Below, one piece after another: positions 35,976-45,733 of a stretch of DNA of 58,212 nt. The first letter of the stretch is position 1. Each line of letters starts with the position of its first letter. The position numbers were made by a program, and so were the translations under genes. The DNA is from Myxococcales bacterium (GTDB lineage: Bacteria; Myxococcota_A; Polyangia; Polyangiales; Polyangiaceae): contig CANJCO010000030.1 in the NCBI GenBank assembly GCA_947473045.1, positions 1 to 58,212 on the forward strand. The letters run 5' to 3'. The notes below the pieces were generated by a model. The model worked only from the letters and a program-made list of their open reading frames with translations. It had not been told where the DNA came from and did no database searches.

Positions 35976-38032
35976 AGACCCTGATCCGGGCGCTTTCGAT
36001 CGCCGTCGGCCTCACGCTCTGCCTCATTTTCCCCGCGCGCGCGCTCGCTGCTCCGAGCGGCCACATCACCATCGAGCGCGGCCCCGTCGAGCTTTCCCAA
36101 AGCGGCGGCAGCTACAAGGGCGGCTTCGCGATCGACAACACGGCCGACACGCCGCTCGTGCTCTCGCGCGTCGCCGTCCGCTCCGACGCCGATGATCCGA
36201 GGGTGCCCCGAAACGTAACCGTCGAGCCCGAGGGCGCGATGCCGCTCACCATCGCACCGCACACCCGCAAGCGTGTGAACATCGCGTGGACGCCCGAGCC
36301 CACGACGCGGCAGCGACAACTTCTCGGACATGTCGTCGTCACGTCGAGCGACGAGTCGTCGGGCGAGGTAGCCGTCGGGCTCCGCGCGCAGATGCCGACA
36401 CCGCTCGGCGTGGTGACCGATCACGCGCTGTCGACCCTGCTGCTGCTGCCGCTGCTCGGGGCGCTCGCGGCGATCGCCCTTTATTTGAGGGGAATATCAA
36501 CCCGATCGGTGCGCGCGGCAGCCATCGCGATCACCGTCACCCAGAGCGCGCTCGCGCTGTGGATGTGGCACGCGTTCGACGGCTCGGTGACCCGCGCAGA
36601 CGGCAACGACGGGCTGCAGTTCGTCGAGCACGCCGCCTGGCTCAGTCGCGCCGGCGCTGAATACTTCGTCGGCGCAGACGCCGCCAACGTCGCCGTCATC
36701 GCGATCATCGCGATCGTCTCCGCGGTCGGCCTTGTCGCGACGGCGCCGCCCGCGCGGGACGCGGTCGCGTTCGATGCGCTTTACCTGATCGCCCAGGCCT
36801 CGGGGATCGGCGCGCTGGCTGCGCAGGACGCGCTGCTTTGGTTGTCGTGCATCGCCACGCTGACCCTGTCGGTCGGGTTCGCGCTCGCGCACTTCGGCGA
36901 CGCGACCGCGGCCGTGTCGGTGCGAAGGGCCCTCGGCTCGCTGGTGCCCGGCTTCGCCGCGATCGCGGGCGCGCTCGTGATTTTGCACCTGCACGCCGAC
37001 AAGACGCTGCTCGCGAGCGGAGCGACCGTCGCGAGATCATGGTCGCTGCCCGAGCTCGCCCGCGTGAGCTTCGTGCTCAAGAGCGGCACCGTGTTCGGGC
37101 TGCCGTTCGTCAAGGTGGCCTACGCGCTCGGTGTCGCCGGCGCGCTCGCCTACGCCGGAGCGTTTCCGGTGCAGTCGTGGTTGTCGGGCGCGCTGTCGAG
37201 CGCTCCGACGGCGCTCGGTGCGCTCCTTGTTGTCACCGTGCCAACAGTCGGCCTGCACGCGCTCGCGCGCATCACGATGACGCTCCCCGAGGCTGCGCGC
37301 TGGGCGGCCACGCCACTGCTCGCGCTGGGCCTCGCGTCGGCGCTGGCGTCGGCGCTGAGCGCGGCCGCGCAGCGCGATCCGGGTCGCGCCCTCGGGCTCG
37401 CCGTCGCCGCCCAAACCGGACTTGCCGTAGCTGCGCTGGCGTCCTCGACCCAGCAGGGCGTCATGGCGTTTTTCGTGCTGATCCCCGCGCGCGCCGCGGG
37501 ATGCGCGCTCTTCGCGCTCGCGTGGGGGCACCTGCGCGACCGCCTGCGCGTTCGCGACGGTCTCGCCATTCGGGGCCTCGGCGCCCACGCCCCGATGCTC
37601 GCCGTCGCGCTGACGCTGGGCGGGCTGTCGGCGATGGCAGCGCCGCTCACCGGCTCCGGCTGGGCCACGATGGCGACGTTATTGGCAGCGGTGCCAAGAG
37701 GCTTCGGGGCCGCGGCAGGCGTCGCGCTGGTGTGGGCCACGCTCGCCGCCGCGCTGGGGCGCCTCACGCTTCGCATCGTCTCGGGCAGCTTGCCCGACAC
37801 CCTGCGCGACAGCCGCGAGCTCGAGCCACACGGAGGCCGGGTGCCCGACCTGCGCGGCCGCCAGCTCGCCGCGATCGCGCTCCTTGCGCTCGTGGTCGGC
37901 GCCGCGGGCGTCTATCCGGGCATGCTCTTCAGCGCGGCCTGGGGCGCCGCGCGCGATCTCGGTCCGGCGCTCAATCCAAAGGGACCGGGCGAAATCAGCC
38001 TGGCGGACGCATTCCCGGCGCAAGAGCGCTAA
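35972..38032 (+). CDS. Degenerate NuoM-like membrane protein with signal peptide and extracytoplasmic beta domain
   Basis: A 686-residue protein. Residues 1-27 look like a signal peptide (TLCLIFPARALAAP). Residues 28-140 form a beta-rich domain like DUF1573/ASH-type folds (FAIDNTADTPLVLSRVAV, PLTIAPHTRKRVNIAWTP). From about 150 a polytopic region follows NuoM: LQFVEHAAWLSRAGAEYFVG corresponds to QFVE..W....GI.Y.LG, and GAFPVQSWLSGALSSAPTAL (396-415) to FPLHTWLPDAH.EAPTAGS. The conserved glutamate of FWE..LIP is lost (DALLWLSCIATL), as are the lysine before the FP motif and those of the DLKRLIAYSS helix (DPGRALGLAVA). It is translationally coupled to the NuoL-like gene. Function unknown; probably a partner subunit. 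Confidence 0.72.
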   Translation: MKTLIRALSIAVGLTLCLIFPARALAAPSGHITIERGPVELSQSGGSYKGGFAIDNTADTPLVLSRVAVRSDADDPRVPRNVTVEPEGAMPLTIAPHTRKRVNIAWTPEPTTRQRQLLGHVVVTSSDESSGEVAVGLRAQMPTPLGVVTDHALSTLLLLPLLGALAAIALYLRGISTRSVRAAAIAITVTQSALALWMWHAFDGSVTRADGNDGLQFVEHAAWLSRAGAEYFVGADAANVAVIAIIAIVSAVGLVATAPPARDAVAFDALYLIAQASGIGALAAQDALLWLSCIATLTLSVGFALAHFGDATAAVSVRRALGSLVPGFAAIAGALVILHLHADKTLLASGATVARSWSLPELARVSFVLKSGTVFGLPFVKVAYALGVAGALAYAGAFPVQSWLSGALSSAPTALGALLVVTVPTVGLHALARITMTLPEAARWAATPLLALGLASALASALSAAAQRDPGRALGLAVAAQTGLAVAALASSTQQGVMAFFVLIPARAAGCALFALAWGHLRDRLRVRDGLAIRGLGAHAPMLAVALTLGGLSAMAAPLTGSGWATMATLLAAVPRGFGAAAGVALVWATLAAALGRLTLRIVSGSLPDTLRDSRELEPHGGRVPDLRGRQLAAIALLALVVGAAGVYPGMLFSAAWGAARDLGPALNPKGPGEISLADAFPAQER

Positions 38033-38082
38033 ATTGGCGCGGCGCGCGGCCGTAGCTATTGGCGCGGCGCGCGGCCCTGGCT
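38033..38082. repeat. 25-bp tandem duplication upstream of the HD-GYP gene
   Basis: Two adjacent 25-bp units begin ATTGGCGCGGCGCGCGGCC, at 38033 and 38058. The first 19 bp are identical and the last 6 differ slightly (GTAGCT and CTGGCT). It lies immediately after the NuoM-like stop and 20 nt before the next gene. Confidence 0.85.
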
Positions 38083-38101
38083 ACGCGAGGCAGGGAGATC
38101 C

Positions 38102-39148
38102 ATGTCCGCTGAAAGTACCCCGAGAGATTCAGAAAAGCATGTGGTCGTGCTCGACGACGACATCATCGTCCTTCGTGCAACGGCCCGGCTGCTCCGCGCC
38201 GCAGGCATGCGCGTGACCCCAACCACGTCGGCAAAAGAGGCGATGGAGCACGTGGTCTGCGACTCCGCCGACGCGATCGTGAGCGATCTCCACATGCCCG
38301 AGCTCGGAGGCCACCTCGTGCTCGCCATGCTGGCGCGGGCCGCTCCTTCCGCTGCGCGGGTGCTGATGACCAGCGAGACCGACTTCGCGCGCGTCGCCGA
38401 GCTGCTGGTGCCCTACTCCGTCGACGCGCTCATCGCCAAGCCAGACGCCGCGGTGAAGCTCGTTCCGATGCTGCGCGATCTGCTCTCTAGCACCCGCGGC
38501 ACGTCGACCACCCGCGGCGACAACGCCCGGGCGCACGCGCGCACGATCGTGCGAGCCCTCGCCCTGCGCGAATACGAAACCGAGTCGCACTGCGAGCGGG
38601 TCGCCGCGTGGAGCAAGCGCCTCGCGCAAGAGCTCGAGCTGTCACCGACCAAAATCCTCGAGGTCGAGCTTGGCGCCCTCCTGCACGACGCAGGCATGCT
38701 CGGCGTTCGCGAAGCCATCATCCAAAAGCCCGGTCCGCTGTCGCCCGACGAGCGGTTCGAGCTTCGACGGCACCCCGATCTTGGCGCCGCTTTGCTCACC
38801 GAAATTCCGGTGCTCGCGGGCGCGCTCGCCATCGTGCAAAATCACCACGAGCGGGTCGATGGCAGCGGTTACCCTCGCGGCCTGCTTCGCGAAGACATTC
38901 CGCTGGGAGCACGCATCTTCGCCGTGGCCGACGCCTACGACGCGATCGTCAGCGACCGCCCGTACCGTCGCGGTCAGCCCGACGCCAGCGCGCGCCAGGA
39001 AATCGCCTCGGTCGCCGGCGTTCAGTTCGACCGCCAGGTGGTCGATGCTTTTCTGCGCATCGACGTCGTCGACTGGCTGCTCGTCGGACAGCGCGCCGTC
39101 GGACAGGCGACCGATCGCCCGCCCGCGCCCGACCACATCGACGCCTGA
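38102..39148 (+). CDS. Response regulator with HD-GYP-type output domain
   Basis: A 348-residue two-domain protein. The receiver domain (about 12-130) has VVVLDDD, the phospho-acceptor Asp62 (IVSDLHMPELGG) and IAKP lysine. The HD-GYP domain (about 140-335) has HCERVAAWS, the HD pair in LLHDAGMLGV (195-196), RRHPDLGAALL and HHERVDGSGYP (248-258). HD-GYP proteins normally hydrolyse cyclic di-GMP. The lysine that normally follows HDxG is methionine here, so activity may be altered. AGGGAGA precedes the ATG. No cognate histidine kinase is adjacent. Confidence 0.92.
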   Translation: MSAESTPRDSEKHVVVLDDDIIVLRATARLLRAAGMRVTPTTSAKEAMEHVVCDSADAIVSDLHMPELGGHLVLAMLARAAPSAARVLMTSETDFARVAELLVPYSVDALIAKPDAAVKLVPMLRDLLSSTRGTSTTRGDNARAHARTIVRALALREYETESHCERVAAWSKRLAQELELSPTKILEVELGALLHDAGMLGVREAIIQKPGPLSPDERFELRRHPDLGAALLTEIPVLAGALAIVQNHHERVDGSGYPRGLLREDIPLGARIFAVADAYDAIVSDRPYRRGQPDASARQEIASVAGVQFDRQVVDAFLRIDVVDWLLVGQRAVGQATDRPPAPDHIDA

Positions 39149-39151
39149 CGC

Positions 39152-39862
39152 CTACTGGCGACGGAAGCGACGGCGGGCAACCCGGCGCGCGCTCGCGAGC
39201 AGCATCACCGCCGCAACGGCGATGACGGCCAGCTTGGGCGCCGAGCGCAGCCACGGGTTCAGCGCGGCCTTCGGCGGCGCCGCGCGCGGCCATTTCAGCA
39301 GTAGTGGCCTGCCGGAGCGAAGCACACCAGAAGCGCTGCGGCTCGCATCGGCCCACAGCACAACTGCGAAGCTCTGATCCCACGACTGCAGCGGGGCTGC
39401 CTCGAACTCGCTGAGCATGCTCGTCGTGAGCGCAATATCCAGCTCCGGATCGCCCTCGGGAAGCGCATACGAAATATTGTATTGTACATATGTTTCCTCG
39501 ACGACGAAGCCAGCGGCGGAAGCAGCCGAAGGCTCTACGATTGACGTCGATCCGACGCTCGCGACCAGCGGCGCTCCGCCCACGCGCACCGACAGGTGCG
39601 AAGCAACGTAGCCTGACGCATCGAGGGCAGCCTTGATGGCCGGCGCGCGCGCGACCTTCAGCGCCGCGTCGTCGGCCGCGCGCGTAATCACGAGCGGCGT
39701 TCGCAGCGTGGTGCGAACCTGAAGTTCGAGCGTGCTCGCGCCGAGGTGCCCTTCGATCCGGTCGACGAGCACCGGATGCGCCCACGCCTCACCCCCTGCG
39801 CACAAAAGCACGAGCGCCGCGTGCAGCGGCGCCCATGGTGCAACCCATCGCGTGACGACCAC
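39152..39862 (-). CDS. Secreted protein with C-terminal membrane anchor, unknown function
   Basis: A 236-residue protein with GTG start at 39862. An N-terminal signal peptide (HAALVLLCAGGEAWA-HP) is followed by an extracytoplasmic domain with YNISYALPEGDPELDIAL and ends in one hydrophobic helix (LAVIAVAAVMLLA, about 211-223) and a strongly basic tail (RRVARRRFRRQ). The layout suggests a domain held outside the inner membrane. The opening AHPVLVDRIEGHL recalls exported domains of HupE-like proteins, only weakly. It follows atpG by 9 nt at the end of the ATP synthase gene string, so it is probably co-transcribed. Confidence 0.78.
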   Translation of the reverse strand: MVVTRWVAPWAPLHAALVLLCAGGEAWAHPVLVDRIEGHLGASTLELQVRTTLRTPLVITRAADDAALKVARAPAIKAALDASGYVASHLSVRVGGAPLVASVGSTSIVEPSAASAAGFVVEETYVQYNISYALPEGDPELDIALTTSMLSEFEAAPLQSWDQSFAVVLWADASRSASGVLRSGRPLLLKWPRAAPPKAALNPWLRSAPKLAVIAVAAVMLLASARRVARRRFRRQ

Positions 39863-39871
39863 GCGCGCGGG

Positions 39872-40786
39872 TTACTCTTTGAGCGCTTCGGCGCCGCCGA
39901 TGATTTCCATCAGCTCCTTGGTGATCGCAGCCTGGCGCGCGCGGTTGTACACGAGCGTCAGACGTTGAATCATGTCCTTGGCGTTCGTCGTGGCCGCGTC
40001 CATCGCCGTCATCTGCGCGCCAAAGAAGCTCGCCTGACTGTCGAGCATGGCGCGAAGCATGGTGATTTCCATGTACATCGGCAGCAGGCGCACCAGCAGC
40101 GCGTCCGGGTTGGGCTCGAAGATGAACCCGGTCGCGTCGGCTTCGACAGCGCCGCCCGCGGTGGGCGCCAACGGCAGCAGCGGACTGACCACGACCTGCT
40201 GGCTGATCGCGCTCTTAAACTCGTTGTAGACCAACGTGATCGAGTCGAACTCGCCGCGCGCATAGAGCCCGGCGAGATGCTGGGCGATGACGCGAGCTCG
40301 GTCGAGGTCGAGCTTCTCGTACGGCTTCGGGAAATCGTGAATCACCTGACCGCCGCGCCGCGCGACGTACTCACGCCCCTTGCGCCCGATGGTCGCGAAG
40401 CGGACCGTCGTGCCGTCGGCCTCCTTCGCTCTCCACTGCACCTCGACGGCCTTGCCGACGTTGGTGTTGATGCCGCCGCACAGCCCGCGATCGCTCGTGA
40501 TCACCACGATGAGCGCGCGCTTTTCCGCGCGGCGCGCGAGCAGCGGGTGGCCGCCGCCCTGAGCCTGCGTGTCGACCTCTGCGCTGCCCTCGCTCGCATC
40601 GGCCGTCATGGAGCCGGCGACAGAACGAAGCACTTCGCCGGTCTTCTGGGCATAAGGCCGAAGGGCGACGATGCGCTGCTGCGCGCGGTTGAGGCGCGCA
40701 CCCGCCACCATCTTCATCGCGCGCGTGATCTTCTGCGTCGATTTGACGCTCGCGATGCGCTTGCGAATGATCTTGAGCGAAGGCAT
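39872..40786 (-). CDS. atpG: ATP synthase F1 gamma subunit
   Basis: The central rotor shaft of the F1 motor. The 304-residue product begins MPSLKIIRKRIASVKSTQKI and contains TRAMKMVAGARL, and ends in the long helix RLTLVYNRARQAAITKELME, both diagnostic. VITSDRGLCGGIN is conserved. It follows atpA by 5 nt. The beta gene atpD, which normally follows, is not here. Confidence 0.97.
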   Translation of the reverse strand: MPSLKIIRKRIASVKSTQKITRAMKMVAGARLNRAQQRIVALRPYAQKTGEVLRSVAGSMTADASEGSAEVDTQAQGGGHPLLARRAEKRALIVVITSDRGLCGGINTNVGKAVEVQWRAKEADGTTVRFATIGRKGREYVARRGGQVIHDFPKPYEKLDLDRARVIAQHLAGLYARGEFDSITLVYNEFKSAISQQVVVSPLLPLAPTAGGAVEADATGFIFEPNPDALLVRLLPMYMEITMLRAMLDSQASFFGAQMTAMDAATTNAKDMIQRLTLVYNRARQAAITKELMEIIGGAEALKE

Positions 40787-40791
40787 TCAGA

Positions 40792-42507
<1,716 letters not shown>

Positions 42508-42522
42508 GATCTTTGGTTCCTG

Positions 42523-43065
42523 TCAGTTCGGCAACAGAGCGTTCTTGAGGCTCGCAAGGCGAGAGCGAATCGAGCCGTCGAAGACTTGATCGCCGATGCG
42601 CGTGACCACGCCGGCGACGAGTGATGCGTCGGTTTTCCTGTCGAGCACAACCTTCTTGCCCGTCATCTTCTCGAGCTGCGCCTGAAGGCGGCCGTAGAAG
42701 GCGTCGGAGAGCGCGACTGCGCTCGTGACCTCGGCGCGGACAACGCCCTTCGCGAGGTCGTTCATTTCGCGCAGCAGCTGTGCGATCTCGGGAAGCAGTC
42801 GCAACCGGCGACGGTCTCCGAGCAGCAGCAGCGAGTTGCGCGTGACCGGACCAAGCGACAGGCGCGCGGCGAGGTCGCTCAGGATCGCCTTCTTCGCGGC
42901 GTGTGAAACGAGCGGATCGCCCATAACGCGCTGCAGCTCGGGCGAGGCGGCGTAGGTCTCGGCCATGGCCCCGGCCTCGGCGACCACGGCGTCAAGCTCG
43001 CCTGATTCGGTTCCCAGCTCGAGGATGGCCCGGGCGTAGCGGCGCGAGATGTTGGCTGCGATCAC
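42523..43065 (-). CDS. atpH: ATP synthase F1 delta subunit
   Basis: A 180-residue delta (OSCP) subunit that ties the peripheral stalk to F1. The N-terminus IAANISRRYARAILEL and the C-terminal GVVTRIGDQVFDGSIRSRL are the family signatures. Its ATG overlaps the stop of atpF by 4 nt, and atpA begins 15 nt after its stop. Confidence 0.96.
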   Translation of the reverse strand: MIAANISRRYARAILELGTESGELDAVVAEAGAMAETYAASPELQRVMGDPLVSHAAKKAILSDLAARLSLGPVTRNSLLLLGDRRRLRLLPEIAQLLREMNDLAKGVVRAEVTSAVALSDAFYGRLQAQLEKMTGKKVVLDRKTDASLVAGVVTRIGDQVFDGSIRSRLASLKNALLPN

Positions 43066-43997
43066 GTGGCACCCGACGCTTTCTGAGTGGCGAGCGTGGC
43101 GAGGTATTCTTCGGCGAGGCGCTCCTGGTCGGCCTGCGTGACGCCCTTGGCGAGCAGGGTCTCGGCCTGCGCGATGGCGCGCTCAACCGTGTCGCGCACG
43201 AGGTCGAGCTGCATCTGCTTGACCTCCTGCTCCATCAGGAAGGCGGCATCTTTTCGCAGTCGGGCTGCCTTTGCGCCCGCCTCGGCGACGATGCGCTCCT
43301 TTTCGGCTTCGCCGGCGCGCACGAGCCCCTGCGTGGCATCGCGAGCGTCGGCATCTTTCGTGGCCAGCTGCGCCTGGTACCGCTCGGCGCGCTCCTCGGC
43401 TTCGCCGAGAATTTTTGCGGCGTTTTCGATATCTTTGGCGATCGCGTCGCGTCGCTCCTGCAGGCCCGCGGCGATCGGCTTCTTGCCAAAATGCACGTAG
43501 GCGAACACGAGCACGGCGAAGTTGATCAGCAGCGCGACGAGCGGGGGCCACTTGCCTCCGTGCTTGTCCTTTTTGCTGAAATCGAGCCAGTTAATGGCTT
43601 CCGGACCGGCTGCATCGTCGGGTTCCGCGCTGTGGTGGGCCTCTGCGCCGTGAGCAGTTGCCGTGTGGCCGTGCTCGCCCGGCGGCGCCGCGATCTCGCC
43701 GCTCGTGGTGTGCGGGGGCTGAAGAGGCGCAGGCGGCGCGTGCGGAATCGGGTCGGCTGCCAGGGCCGTGGAGGGCGCGACCGCTTCGGGCATGGCCGAG
43801 GCCGCGAGCGCAGGCGCCGCTCCTCCCGGGTCGGTCGCAGTGCCCGGATGTTGCACTGCGCCGGCGTCATTTTTCGCCGCTTGCGCGGCAAATTCGACCG
43901 AGCTGAGGGGTCGTCCGGCGTCCGGAGCGGCGCTGGCGGCTGCAGCGCCGACGGAGATCGCCGCGGCGAGGAAGCACGAAGTCGACAGCTTGCTCAT
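43062..43997 (-). CDS. atpF: ATP synthase F0 b subunit with signal peptide and long N-terminal extension
   Basis: A peripheral-stalk subunit of 311 residues, about twice the usual 155-170. Residues 1-23 form an apparent cleavable signal peptide (LAAAISVGAAAASA-AP). Residues 24-145 are Pro/Ala/His-rich and unstructured (HGHTATAHGAEAHHSAE). The membrane helix is at about 151-168 (PPLVALLINFAVLVFAYV), then a long Ala/Glu/Arg coiled coil typical of b (ERRDAIAKDIENAAKILGEA). If processed, the extension faces the periplasm, keeping the normal N-out topology. It overlaps both neighbours by 4 nt as ATGA, so expression is coupled. Confidence 0.93.
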   Translation of the reverse strand: MSKLSTSCFLAAAISVGAAAASAAPDAGRPLSSVEFAAQAAKNDAGAVQHPGTATDPGGAAPALAASAMPEAVAPSTALAADPIPHAPPAPLQPPHTTSGEIAAPPGEHGHTATAHGAEAHHSAEPDDAAGPEAINWLDFSKKDKHGGKWPPLVALLINFAVLVFAYVHFGKKPIAAGLQERRDAIAKDIENAAKILGEAEERAERYQAQLATKDADARDATQGLVRAGEAEKERIVAEAGAKAARLRKDAAFLMEQEVKQMQLDLVRDTVERAIAQAETLLAKGVTQADQERLAEEYLATLATQKASGAT

Positions 43998-44482
43998 GAG
44001 CGCACCTCCCGGCCCATGACCACGCCGGCGACTTGCTGGGCGAGCTTCGCGGCGTCTTTGCCAAGCTGATCGCGGGCATCGGCGAATTCGGCAGCGGCCC
44101 TGGCTCGCCCCGCCGCGGCCGCAGCCGCTGTCTCGGCGCGAACGCCAGCCAGCAAATCAGCCTCTTGTCGAAGGCCCTCGGCGCGGAGCTTCTCGCGCTC
44201 GGTGGCGCCGGCTACGCGCGCAGTATGCATGGCCGCTTCGTACGCGGCCTTCGCGTCGGCGCTCTTTTTGTCGATGCCTCGCGCTTTAACGATGTTTCCT
44301 TCGATGCGCCGCTCGCGCTCTTCGAAGAGCTTGAGCATCGGATCGAACAGCATCGGCTTGAGGAGCACGAGCAACCCAACGAGAATGCCAACCTGAACGA
44401 AGGCAGTCGCGTCGATGTCGAGGTTCACGTCACCGCCGCCAATGACCGCGGACAGTGCGTCGCTTGCGTGGACTGACCACAT
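43994..44482 (-). CDS. ATP synthase F0 b' subunit
   Basis: A 162-residue second b-type subunit that would pair with AtpF in the peripheral stalk. One N-terminal helix (FVQVGILVGLLVLLKPMLF) leads directly to LFEERERRIEGNI and an Ala/Arg/Glu coiled coil. Unlike AtpF it has no signal peptide. It is the first gene of the b'-b-delta-alpha-gamma string. AGGAAC lies upstream of the ATG. Confidence 0.93.
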   Translation of the reverse strand: MWSVHASDALSAVIGGGDVNLDIDATAFVQVGILVGLLVLLKPMLFDPMLKLFEERERRIEGNIVKARGIDKKSADAKAAYEAAMHTARVAGATEREKLRAEGLRQEADLLAGVRAETAAAAAAGRARAAAEFADARDQLGKDAAKLAQQVAGVVMGREVRS

Positions 44483-44540
44483 AATTTCGAGAGGTTCCTG
44501 CGGTGAAGAGGGCGTCGGACGCCCCGAGAAGGTGGGCGCG

Positions 44541-44569
44541 CAGATAGCACCATGACGACAGGGTGTCTA
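44541..44569 (-). promoter_or_regulatory. Candidate sigma70 promoter of the ATP synthase operon
   Basis: On the minus strand TAGACA (44569-44564, 5 of 6 to TTGACA) and TATCTG (44546-44541) are separated by 17 nt. This would start transcription about 50 nt before the b' gene. The rest of the 299-nt gap to the next gene upstream shows nothing else recognisable. Confidence 0.45.
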
Positions 44570-44781
44570 TGGGTTGGCTCGGCGCGGCCGCAGCGGCGCG
44601 CCCACGCAGCTGGCGGAGGAGCGTAGCGCGGGCTCGGCTACGGGCGGGAGCGTGTCCGCTGCGCCGTCCCCCGCGAAAAGCGTGCGCAACGCCGCAGCGC
44701 GCTGCCGCTCAAGCGACGTGGTCGAACGGTGAGGCAAGCCCTCCGGCGGGCAGCGTTTCGACGGGTCAGAGCCGGGGCGAC

Positions 44782-45372
44782 TCAGGTGGCGCGAGCCAGG
44801 GCGGCGCCGCGACTCCGGCGCGTTTTCAACTCGAGCGGAGGCGGCAGGGCCGGCAGGCTCCGGCGCGTCACCGGCGGCTTCGGGAGTCGAATCTCGAGCG
44901 TGGGAGCGGCGTCGTCGCGGGCCAGGACGAGCTTGGCGCGGCCCGGACTGAGCGCCGGCCAGACGCGCGGCGTGGGCGGAGCGTCAAGCTCGTTGGAGGT
45001 GGCTTGCGAGGCCAGCTTTGGAGGGCGATGCGCTGCAGGCATCCCGAGCACCGGCGTAATCGCGAGCTCGTCGACAAGGACTGCCGCAGCCACCCGCTTG
45101 TCTTCGAAGCGAAGGAGCACCGACGTTCGAACGAGCGAGATGCGCCCCTGCTCGTCGGCGACCGCGAAGAGCATCGGCATCCCCACCGTGGGAAGCGCTG
45201 CCAGGCCCTTGTCCGAACCCGTATCGAGCGAAGCGACGTACTGGGCCCCCACGATGCGTTCGCAGCCCTGCGAGCCGGTCATGCCGGGCGCGGAGACGGC
45301 CCACCGGCAAACGCCGGCTTCGTCGAGCATCAGGGTGGCCGCCTCGGTGTATGCCGCGTAGACGATCTCCAT
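44782..45372 (-). CDS. Uncharacterised protein
   Basis: A 196-residue soluble protein; the start MEIVYAAYTEAATLMLDE at 45372 was preferred to one 18 nt upstream because the protein-like pattern begins there. The N-terminal 125 residues look folded (alternating strands, GVCRWAVSAPGM, AGVALPTVGMPMLF-like stretch, RFEDKRVAAAVLVDEL). The rest is Pro/Arg-rich. No signal peptide, membrane helix or known motif. It is the last gene of a minus-strand series beginning near 52.4 kb. Confidence 0.7.
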   Translation of the reverse strand: MEIVYAAYTEAATLMLDEAGVCRWAVSAPGMTGSQGCERIVGAQYVASLDTGSDKGLAALPTVGMPMLFAVADEQGRISLVRTSVLLRFEDKRVAAAVLVDELAITPVLGMPAAHRPPKLASQATSNELDAPPTPRVWPALSPGRAKLVLARDDAAPTLEIRLPKPPVTRRSLPALPPPLELKTRRSRGAALARAT

Positions 45373-45413
45373 GAAAGCCCCACCAAGCAAGGCACGAGCC
45401 GCGCACTGTCGCG

Positions 45414-45719
45414 CTATTTCTTGCGCGACTTGCCCCCGGGAGCGGATCGTTTGCCTTTGGACTGGTGGCCGGATGATCCACCGGCAGGCTCCCCGGCGCT
45501 GACCGTTCGGTAGGCAGTCTGCGCGGCCGTTTTGCTCACCATCAAGCGCGCGCCGGCCGGCCCCATGGCCGGGTGCACGCTCGCGTAGCCTTCGCGCTTT
45601 GCAAAGCCCGCGAGATCGCCCTTGTTGGCTTCCATGTGCTCACTGAAGCGCGTCCAGAAGGCGCGCGCCTCGGCTTCAGGCATGAGCGCGCCGTCGACGA
45701 GGACCTGGAGAGTCGGCAT
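45414..45719 (-). CDS. Small uncharacterised protein with basic tail
   Basis: A 101-residue protein from ATG 45719. The N-terminal 70 residues look compact (MPTLQVLVDGALMPEAEARA, then FWTRFSEHMEANKGDLAGFA), and the C-terminal 25 residues are a basic Gly/Ser/Lys tail ending GGKSRKK. A nucleic-acid or acidic-partner contact is possible from charge alone. It starts 14 nt after the peroxiredoxin stop, so probably shares its transcript. Confidence 0.68.
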   Translation of the reverse strand: MPTLQVLVDGALMPEAEARAFWTRFSEHMEANKGDLAGFAKREGYASVHPAMGPAGARLMVSKTAAQTAYRTVSAGEPAGGSSGHQSKGKRSAPGGKSRKK

Positions 45720-45733
45720 CGCCGGCGATGGTA

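Noticed and set aside
33726-38032. Ordinary complex I or Mrp antiporter genes
   Set aside because: Conserved lysines and the key glutamate are missing and no other subunit gene is adjacent, so a functional proton-pumping call is not supported.
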